NCBI GenBank assembly: GCA_018644745.1
Contig: JABGPX010000276.1
Coordinates: forward strand, 1-7,860
Reading direction: 5' to 3'
Source: Spirochaetales bacterium
GTDB lineage: Bacteria; Spirochaetota; Spirochaetia; ARS1246
Length of the DNA stretch: 7,860 nt
Shown: piece by piece, positions 1 to 5,072 of the stretch
Layout: the number at the start of each line of letters is the position of its first letter
How positions within the stretch are numbered: position 1 is the first letter of the stretch
Translations under genes and position numbers: made by a program
The notes under the pieces: model-generated
Databases searched by the model: none
What the model saw: the letters and a program-made list of their open reading frames with translations, nothing else
What the model was told of the DNA's origin: nothing

Positions 1-596
1 CGGCGAATGCGGACACAAAGCACCCCGAGCTGCTTGCTGGAATGCTGGACCTTATGTACTCCGATGATGTGATCGAGCTGTTGAACTGGGGCGTTAAGGA
101 TGTAACCTATGTGGTTGGATCTGACGGCCAAAACAAATGGGCTCCTGGTTTCCCCTCTGGAGAAGATCCCACCGGTACAAAGGCATTTGCAGATTATTTT
201 GGTGGCCACACATTTCTCAGAGGCACAAAAGTGACAAAAATTGGCGTAGAGCTTACAAAGAACTATAATGCGTTTTCTCTGCCAATTATCCAGAAGTGGG
301 CATCTCAACTGGAAGATGGCACGATGACCGGTGCACGGGTGTCATGGACCGGGGAAACAGCTCCCCAGGTAAGTGCTGAAGAGAGCGAAAGGATCGGCGA
401 GGAAATGACTCCCATTACCACCCATGTTCAAGAGATGATGGTGTCCTTTATTACAGGTGATCGAGATTTTAGCGAGTGGGACGCCTTTCAGAAAGAACTC
501 AGGAAATTGGGCGACCTGGACTATGTGATAGATCTCTACAATTCCAAACCTGCTCCGATCGTACAGCCGAGAGATTGGGAGAACTACTTCAAGTAG
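1..596 (+). CDS. Extracellular sugar-binding protein of an ABC transporter, C-terminal part (5' end outside window)
   Basis: The reading frame is open from base 3 to the TAG at 594-596, leaving about 197 residues of C-terminal sequence; the start lies upstream of the window. The first visible residues (ANADTKHPELLAGMLDLMYS) match the conserved stretch of family 1/LplA-like solute-binding proteins where the helix after 'NPE' leads into the hinge. The last 60 residues, with PITTHVQEMMVSFITG followed by an acidic-aromatic segment and a KELRKLG helix, are the usual C-terminal lobe helices of these proteins. The family captures oligosaccharides or sugars outside the membrane and hands them to an ABC permease. 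The permease genes are not in the window, so they would lie upstream or elsewhere. An intrinsic terminator follows 20 nt after the stop, so this is the last gene of its operon. The family assignment is by recognition of motif pattern; the ligand cannot be told. Confidence 0.8.
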   Translation, partial: ANADTKHPELLAGMLDLMYSDDVIELLNWGVKDVTYVVGSDGQNKWAPGFPSGEDPTGTKAFADYFGGHTFLRGTKVTKIGVELTKNYNAFSLPIIQKWASQLEDGTMTGARVSWTGETAPQVSAEESERIGEEMTPITTHVQEMMVSFITGDRDFSEWDAFQKELRKLGDLDYVIDLYNSKPAPIVQPRDWENYFK

Positions 597-616
597 CACT
601 TTTAGCAATCGTACAT

Positions 617-652
617 GCGCGGCTCCCGGCAACCCGGGGCCGCGTTTTTTTT
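617..652 (+). terminator. Intrinsic (Rho-independent) terminator of the sugar-binding protein operon
   Basis: A GC-rich hairpin is followed directly by eight T residues. The outer stem is CGCGGC (618-623) with GCCGCG (639-644) and the inner stem is CCCGG (625-629) with CCGGG (634-638). T624 is bulged and the loop is CAAC. The T-run covers 645-652. The hairpin starts about 20 nt after the stop codon of the upstream gene. No T-run follows it on the other strand, so it should stop rightward transcription only. Confidence 0.92.
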
Positions 653-695
653 CTGCACTGCTTTCCTGTCGTCGGAAATTGACAGAATACCGCTG

Positions 696-3083
696 CTATT
701 CTTTCCCCGCATCAATGATTTTCGAAACAAGTCCGACAGGATCCGAAATAGATACGATGTCCTGTTCCAGCGTCGCCGCCGGGAGGTCCCACACGGTCAT
801 CATTTGTGCGTAGTCATTGCCAAAGATGCCTTCTCCAGTGTCGCCGCGAAACAAGATCGGCATGTCCCACGACCATCCGTTGCGAAGGATCATGTTGTTC
901 ATAACCTTTTCTGCCAGAGCAAGCCCCGTCTTTTTCTCACCGTGATACATATAAGTCATGGCAAGCATCAATGCGCTTGGAGCATGCACCCCAATCTTGG
1001 TAAAGTAACCAGCTTCGAAATCAGGCGGCCCTCCGTCGGAGTTGCTCCATACTCTGGCGCCCCAGTTAACTATGGAGTTTGCTCCTATCGTCTTTAGGAC
1101 TTTCTTGATTCTCTCAATAGGCAGAATGCTTTCGCCCAAGGCGTCAAACTGGGCCATGAACTCACCGTCCAGTTGATAGGCCATAATGACATCAGATGAA
1201 TCGCCTGATCGAGGATCCTTGTACTGGAGATAGTAAGAGCCGGTCCACAGGTGCTTTTCCAGGAGGTTTAATGACTCCTTGTACCATTTGATGCATCGTT
1301 CGGCAAAGGCACGATCGCCCACACGAAGAGCGATCTGCTCCATCACCTTTAGGTGGTAGAGCCGAATGATCCCAACGTGGCCGGCCATTCCTTTAAACGG
1401 AGTGCCCTCAAAACTCTCATTCTGATCGTATTCCGGTAAGCTGATGAGACCGTACTCTTCGTCTGGATTTGCTCGAAATGTAAAGAGGGTCATTTGCTTT
1501 AGCGCGAGATACAGCTCGGAAAGAACCGCGTCATCACCTGTGGCTCGCCAGTAGCGGTAAGCCATCGCGACGACCCATGAACCATTCTGGCCTTTCTGAT
1601 AGCCCCGCGTCGGCATAGTCATTTCGCACCATGGTGTGCCCGCGGTGATTCCACCGAAGATCCATGTAGGGCAGCCGTCGGGATACATGTAGGCTTTATA
1701 GGCTCGGAGGGTCGAAAGCGTGAGTTCAGGGAAAAAGAATTGTACTGCCATTCCTCCATAGTAGCTGTTTGGTCCGCACTCCAGCTGCGGGCATGCTCGG
1801 GGCGATTCATTTTGTGCCCAGATGCCATCTTCCGGTTTGCACCAGTCACCGACTGGAGCTTTAACCTGGGCCCACATACCTACTTCGGTGATGAGATGGA
1901 AATTATTCACAAGAACCTCTCGCATCCAGACTGGCAACGCCTCTTCAGCATAGATCGTCTGCTGCCAGGCGAGAATACGCTTCAAGTACGACTCGTGATT
2001 GAATGCCAGCGCGAAGGCCGCGTGTTCTTCAGTCATATAGTTTTGCGTGTACATGTGATAGAAAGTGTTGGTCTCAGAATCGGCCGCACTGCCGCCGCCC
2101 CTCCACTCCGGAGCATGCCAAGCAAGAATGAACCGGACGATTTCTGTCTCGCCTGCGTCTAAATTGAAGTCGACCGCCACAGACGCACCGGGGCCGATGC
2201 CGGGCCCGCTGTGATCCGCGATATCCGGCACAGTGTAGGTGGTTCCGATTTCATTCGGGAGTCTCTCGGCGACCTGCTTCCACAGGATCGCGTTTTTGCC
2301 CAAATCGGTTCCCACTCGTGGTTCCTTGTCCCCGACGATTCCTAAAGAGTAACTTGCTTTTTTCCCTTTCACAGTAACGCCGGAAAAGGCCCCGCGCACC
2401 GGTGCTCGCTGAAATCGGATAGACCCGGCCTCCTCTTCAGTTGGTCCCGGAAAACTAAATGCGACCGTTCCCTCGTGGCGATCATCGCTTGTGTTTCGTA
2501 TATGAACCTCGAACACCGCACCCGGCAGAGTTGATGTTTTAATATCGCCGGGGATGAACGGCGACCAGGCGCGAAGACCCAAATTAATTGGCGCATCGAT
2601 TTCATATTCTAAGTCCGCCACAGGATAGTGTCCCCAATAATGAATCTCCGTCGGGATATTCACTCCGGGAAGCGACAATGGATCAGGTTGAGATTCGCCA
2701 AACTTCACCGCCGGGTGAGCAACGCCAAAATCCATTTTATTCATGTAGAATCCCGCCTCATTGTCAAAGCGAAGCACATTGTAGGCCTTGGTCTGCTTTG
2801 GATCACAAAACACCCAGGTTCTGCCTCCGGTGCTCATTCCAAGGAACGGGAGATTCATTGGTCCCCGCCGCGGGACATGGGAGTTGAAGATGGATGCATA
2901 CCCGAACAGGCCGCTAGTCTCCAGGTCTATGCAGCCGGTATCTATGCCGCCAAGGGGCATACCGCAGACCGCCGGGTTCGCGTACCCGTGGATTACCCCA
3001 CAAGCCGGATCCTCAAAACCGGCGGCCTCAAACTGGCACCACTGTTTCTTGAGAAGGTTGATTGGGAAAAGTTCCTTTTTCAT
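696..3083 (-). CDS. Cytoplasmic DUF608/GH116-family glycoside hydrolase (non-lysosomal glucosylceramidase-like), copy 1
   Basis: This 795-residue protein has the two-part GH116 layout: an N-terminal beta-sandwich (about residues 1-350, with the glycine-rich GMPLGGIDTGCIDLE motif near 41-55 and IHYWGHYP near 147-154) and a C-terminal (alpha/alpha)6 barrel. Its length matches bacterial GH116 beta-glucosidases (about 800). Glu435 in QLECGP sits where the family nucleophile is found (Glu441 of Thermoanaerobacterium TxGH116, Glu527 of human GBA2). Glu559 in SFEGTP falls where those enzymes have the acid/base Asp, so the acid/base may be Glu here. The usual GGIGTG loop reads GGIDTG. No signal peptide is visible, so it should act on imported glycosides. 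An ATG also exists at 3089, but GAGG abuts it, whereas the ATG at 3083 has 6-nt spacing; 3083 is therefore preferred. It follows the symporter gene by about 20 nt in one operon. No clear leftward terminator follows. The substrate is unknown. Confidence 0.88.
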   Translation of the reverse strand: MKKELFPINLLKKQWCQFEAAGFEDPACGVIHGYANPAVCGMPLGGIDTGCIDLETSGLFGYASIFNSHVPRRGPMNLPFLGMSTGGRTWVFCDPKQTKAYNVLRFDNEAGFYMNKMDFGVAHPAVKFGESQPDPLSLPGVNIPTEIHYWGHYPVADLEYEIDAPINLGLRAWSPFIPGDIKTSTLPGAVFEVHIRNTSDDRHEGTVAFSFPGPTEEEAGSIRFQRAPVRGAFSGVTVKGKKASYSLGIVGDKEPRVGTDLGKNAILWKQVAERLPNEIGTTYTVPDIADHSGPGIGPGASVAVDFNLDAGETEIVRFILAWHAPEWRGGGSAADSETNTFYHMYTQNYMTEEHAAFALAFNHESYLKRILAWQQTIYAEEALPVWMREVLVNNFHLITEVGMWAQVKAPVGDWCKPEDGIWAQNESPRACPQLECGPNSYYGGMAVQFFFPELTLSTLRAYKAYMYPDGCPTWIFGGITAGTPWCEMTMPTRGYQKGQNGSWVVAMAYRYWRATGDDAVLSELYLALKQMTLFTFRANPDEEYGLISLPEYDQNESFEGTPFKGMAGHVGIIRLYHLKVMEQIALRVGDRAFAERCIKWYKESLNLLEKHLWTGSYYLQYKDPRSGDSSDVIMAYQLDGEFMAQFDALGESILPIERIKKVLKTIGANSIVNWGARVWSNSDGGPPDFEAGYFTKIGVHAPSALMLAMTYMYHGEKKTGLALAEKVMNNMILRNGWSWDMPILFRGDTGEGIFGNDYAQMMTVWDLPAATLEQDIVSISDPVGLVSKIIDAGKE

Positions 3084-3089
3084 ATACAT

Positions 3090-3093
3090 CCTC
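3090..3093 (-). promoter_or_regulatory. Ribosome binding site that decides the start of GH116 copy 1
   Basis: On the minus strand the sequence reads GAGG-ATGTAT-ATGAAA. The GAGG touches the first ATG (3087-3089) but stands 6 nt before the second ATG (3081-3083), which is normal Shine-Dalgarno spacing. This favours initiation at 3083 and removal of two residues from the longest reading frame. Confidence 0.6.
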
Positions 3094-3102
3094 GAATTGT
3101 AT

Positions 3103-4119
3103 TTATAGTTGCCCTAGAGCAACGTTGTTTCCCCAGGTAATAATTACCACGCCGACGATTAGTAAAAGGATTCCCGCGATTAGAATGTTTGCGTGACCAC
3201 CTGGCGCAGCATTCCACTCTCCCCTCAGGAAACCTGAGATATTGGCAACGATTATTGAAAGTGAGATATACACCGCCCAGCCAACTGATACACCGAGCCT
3301 GCCAAGAAAATAGGTACCGGCCCCGTAGGGCACCTGACCAAGAATGAGTAATATGGCGATAACAAGCACAGCGAGAAGATCAGGTACAAAACCCTTTGAT
3401 ACAAACAGATTCCAGGTTCGCGCGCGGGTGATTTTGAAACTCGAGTAGCATAAAACTACGGCGCATCCTCCGACGTATATAGGGATCCATCGTGTTATAC
3501 TCATCGATAAAGTTCCGATTCCCAACCTCTGCGCGTTTGTTACAACATGACCGGTAAGGTCATACCCGATGTTCGCACACGCACTCAATGCTCCGGATAT
3601 GATACACGCAGAGATACCTCGTAATGGTGTATTTGACTTTTCGGTTCTATTTACCGGTTGTTTTTTGCTTGCTGCAATACTCGAGAGAATTACTCCTGTA
3701 ATACATACGCCAATTCCGACTAGTATCAGCGTCCGGGAGTGGCTGCTTGTGAAGGTCCACTGGCGTATCAGGGGAATAGCTGAGCCCAATGCAATCGCTA
3801 CCCCAAATATAATGGCGTAGCCTGAAGAGAGCCCCATTGTACTGATCCCTTTTACAAAGAATAGGCTTGCAACTCCCCATCCTGCTCCCAAGAAGATAAT
3901 GATAAAGGTTCTACTGCCAAGGCCCTGAAGGAGCATCGTCCAGCCAGGAGAATATATTGAAATGAAAACTACCGGAAAGGCGAAATAGCCCAACAAAAAT
4001 GCGGCGCTCCACATGTGCTCTAAACGGTAAGTTTTCCTCCTGGTCAAGAGAAGGGCAAATGTCCCATTGGCTAACGCAGATAGGAAAATTAAGTTTAGGC
4101 CGATTCCTACCGTTCCCAT
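3103..4119 (-). CDS. RhaT-like sugar:proton symporter (drug/metabolite transporter superfamily)
   Basis: This 338-residue hydrophobic protein has about ten predicted membrane helices (near 5-25, 35-55, 70-90, 97-118, 129-150, 166-187, 204-225, 245-265, 278-298 and 309-330). Several segments line up with E. coli RhaT, the L-rhamnose/proton symporter: MW at 36-37 after a charged turn, FLGAGWGVASLFFVKGISTMG near 76-96 (RhaT has a GAMWGIG...YGLTMRYLGMS block), and FLRGEWNAA near 297-305 (RhaT has LKEWNNAG). It likely imports a monosaccharide or small glycoside with protons across the inner membrane. ATG 4119 is the first usable start in frame, preceded only by a weak GGGTAG element. It is the first gene of a leftward operon and is followed closely by GH116 copy 1, so its cargo is probably the substrate or product of that enzyme. 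Similarity to RhaT is moderate, so rhamnose itself is not assured. Confidence 0.8.
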   Translation of the reverse strand: MGTVGIGLNLIFLSALANGTFALLLTRRKTYRLEHMWSAAFLLGYFAFPVVFISIYSPGWTMLLQGLGSRTFIIIFLGAGWGVASLFFVKGISTMGLSSGYAIIFGVAIALGSAIPLIRQWTFTSSHSRTLILVGIGVCITGVILSSIAASKKQPVNRTEKSNTPLRGISACIISGALSACANIGYDLTGHVVTNAQRLGIGTLSMSITRWIPIYVGGCAVVLCYSSFKITRARTWNLFVSKGFVPDLLAVLVIAILLILGQVPYGAGTYFLGRLGVSVGWAVYISLSIIVANISGFLRGEWNAAPGGHANILIAGILLLIVGVVIITWGNNVALGQL

Positions 4120-4168
4120 TGCTTCTACCCGGCGGCCTTGAGAAGTTTCGCATAAATATAAATAGGTA

Positions 4169-4196
4169 TTGACAACTTTTAATCCGCCATTATTAT
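4169..4196 (+). promoter_or_regulatory. Sigma70-type promoter of the rightward MBL-GH116 operon
   Basis: A perfect -35 box TTGACA (4169-4174) is followed by a 16-bp spacer and the -10 box TATTAT (4191-4196), five of six matches to consensus. This predicts a transcript start around 4203-4204, just at the left edge of the LacI-type palindrome, with a leader of about 65 nt before the preferred start codon at 4269. The position relative to the operator fits repression by occlusion. Confidence 0.7.
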
Positions 4197-4197
4197 A
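4192..4197 (-). promoter_or_regulatory. Candidate -10 element of the leftward symporter-GH116 operon
   Basis: On the minus strand this reads TATAAT, a perfect -10 box, and it overlaps the rightward -10 box by five bases. The place where a -35 box would sit (about 4214-4220) lies in the right half of the LacI-type palindrome and has no good match, so the promoter would be weak or need help. Predicted transcription start is near 4185, giving a leader of about 65 nt to the symporter start. Confidence 0.45.
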
Positions 4198-4204
4198 TAT
4201 TTAA

Positions 4205-4218
4205 CGCAAACGTTTGCG
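4205..4218. promoter_or_regulatory. LacI/PurR-type operator
   Basis: CGCAAACGTTTGCG is a perfect 14-bp palindrome with the central CG typical of LacI-family operators. With its flanking bases it matches 15 of 16 positions of the PurR consensus ACGCAAACGTTTGCGT. It overlaps the predicted start of the rightward transcript and the -35 area of the leftward promoter, so one bound repressor dimer could block both operons. Given the neighbouring genes, the regulator is more likely a sugar-responsive LacI-family protein than PurR or CcpA. No regulator gene is present in the window. Confidence 0.85.
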
Positions 4219-4257
4219 CGTATTTATTATATATCAGGATGTAAATGCACACAAGGC

Positions 4258-4263
4258 AGGGAG
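4258..4263 (+). promoter_or_regulatory. Ribosome binding site that favours the start at 4269
   Basis: AGGGAG stands 5 nt before the ATG at 4269. The alternative upstream ATG at 4245 has a weaker AGGA at 4236-4239, also 5 nt away. The stronger site, and the fact that metallo-beta-lactamase-fold relatives usually begin just before the HII-G-V-K segment, favour 4269. Confidence 0.6.
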
Positions 4264-4268
4264 CTACT

Positions 4269-5072
4269 ATGGTAGAACATATTATTCATGGGGTACACAA
4301 GGTCGGCGGCGGCAGCTGGTTTGGTGCCGTGCCAGTCTGCTCAGATGAAGGTGATTGCAATGTCTATCTGATAGAAGCTGGTGACCGCTTGCTTCTGATT
4401 GACAGCGGAAGGCTTGCCGGGATAGATGCGATTCGAGGCAACATTGTTGAAGCCGGATTCACTCCCGAACAGGTAACCGATCTATTATTGACCCATTCGC
4501 ACTTTGACCATTCCGATACCACAGCCAAGTGGCAGGCTGAGCATGGGCTTACTGTTCACATGAGTTCCATAGGGGCCGAATATCTCCGAGTCGGCGACCA
4601 CCGTTTGGTGGGGTACCACATTGTTGACGGTTTCTCATTCCAACCTTTTCAGGTAGATCACAGCATAAACCCCGAAAGTCAATTTACAGTTGGATCATTA
4701 CAGCTCAAAGCGCACGTATGCCCCGGGCACACTCCTGACAGCATGGTCTTTGCTTTCGAAATATCGGGAATGCAGGTTTGGGTTTGCGGTGACATTACTT
4801 TCGGCCGAAACCATAAAGGTCAACTTGGGCACATCGGCCTTCAAAATATGCTTTGGAAGTCGAACCTCCGTAACTACGAAGATTCGCTTGTGAGGATGCT
4901 TGGGATGGAGATTCCGGAGGTTCTCCTTCCTGGCCATGGGGCGGCTGTTATCGGGGTGAAAGAGGTGACAGAGGTTATCACCGCATCTCTTGATACCGTG
5001 CGGGAGATGCTCGGGTTCAAGCACCTGGTTCACTTTGATATATCCAATCTCATCGAGGGGGGAATCTTATGA
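4269..5072 (+). CDS. Metallo-beta-lactamase-fold hydrolase (glyoxalase II/lactonase-like)
   Basis: This 267-residue protein carries the full binuclear metal set of the MBL fold: THSHFDH with His76, His78, Asp80 and His81; CPGHTPDS with His154; CGDITF with Asp175; and PGHG with His223. The N-terminal NVYLIEAGDRLLLIDSG strand pair is also typical. Family members hydrolyse thioesters, lactones, phosphoesters or beta-lactams, usually with zinc. Nothing here fixes the substrate. With sugar genes on both sides, a sugar lactone, ester or similar glycan derivative is a reasonable inference, as in the ascorbate-6-phosphate lactonase UlaG, a distant fold relative. No signal peptide is seen, so it is cytoplasmic. 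It is the first gene of the rightward operon behind the LacI-type operator, and its TGA overlaps the ATG of GH116 copy 2 (ATGA), so the two are translationally coupled. The start could instead be the ATG at 4245, adding eight residues. Confidence 0.88.
   Translation: MVEHIIHGVHKVGGGSWFGAVPVCSDEGDCNVYLIEAGDRLLLIDSGRLAGIDAIRGNIVEAGFTPEQVTDLLLTHSHFDHSDTTAKWQAEHGLTVHMSSIGAEYLRVGDHRLVGYHIVDGFSFQPFQVDHSINPESQFTVGSLQLKAHVCPGHTPDSMVFAFEISGMQVWVCGDITFGRNHKGQLGHIGLQNMLWKSNLRNYEDSLVRMLGMEIPEVLLPGHGAAVIGVKEVTEVITASLDTVREMLGFKHLVHFDISNLIEGGIL
5055..5062 (+). promoter_or_regulatory. Ribosome binding site inside the MBL gene for the coupled GH116 gene
   Basis: The purine-rich GAGGGGGG lies within the last codons of the MBL gene, about 6-7 nt before the ATG at 5069. 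Stop and start share the four bases ATGA (5069-5072). Terminating ribosomes can re-initiate, which would keep the two proteins at similar levels. Confidence 0.75.

Larger units (their letters stand above)
4190..4234. repeat. Exact 11-bp direct repeat flanking the operator
   Basis: TTATTATATAT occurs at 4190-4200 and again at 4224-4234, 34 bp apart, on either side of the palindrome at 4205-4218. The left copy contains the -10 elements of both divergent promoters. The right copy lies in the leader of the rightward transcript and could be a duplicated -10 region, but it lacks a matching -35 box. The repeat may be chance in AT-rich DNA. Confidence 0.5.

Noticed and set aside
667..686. Inverted repeat CTGTC/GACAG as a terminator for the leftward operon
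   Set aside because: The stem is only 5 bp with a 10-nt loop and no T-run follows it on the minus strand.
615..1097. A 160-residue open frame on the plus strand starting in the terminator hairpin
   Set aside because: It begins within the terminator, runs antisense to the 3' end of GH116 copy 1 and has a composition unlike a real protein.
1740..2162. A 140-residue open frame on the plus strand inside GH116 copy 1
   Set aside because: It is fully antisense to the catalytic barrel coding sequence, and the translation shows no family features.
2628..3140. A 170-residue open frame on the plus strand opposite the start of GH116 copy 1
   Set aside because: It lies antisense to a strongly supported gene, its translation is rich in scattered Arg/His/Pro with no domain pattern, and no ribosome site precedes it.
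4205..4218. The palindrome as a PurR or CcpA site controlling purine or global carbon genes
   Set aside because: The sequence fits the PurR consensus closely, but the context is purely carbohydrate genes and many LacI-family sugar regulators use the same core, so a local sugar regulator is more likely. This cannot be excluded from the sequence alone.
4224..4234. The right copy of the 11-bp repeat as a second promoter -10 box
   Set aside because: No acceptable -35 hexamer stands 16-18 bp upstream, and the upstream TTGACA pairs better with the left copy.
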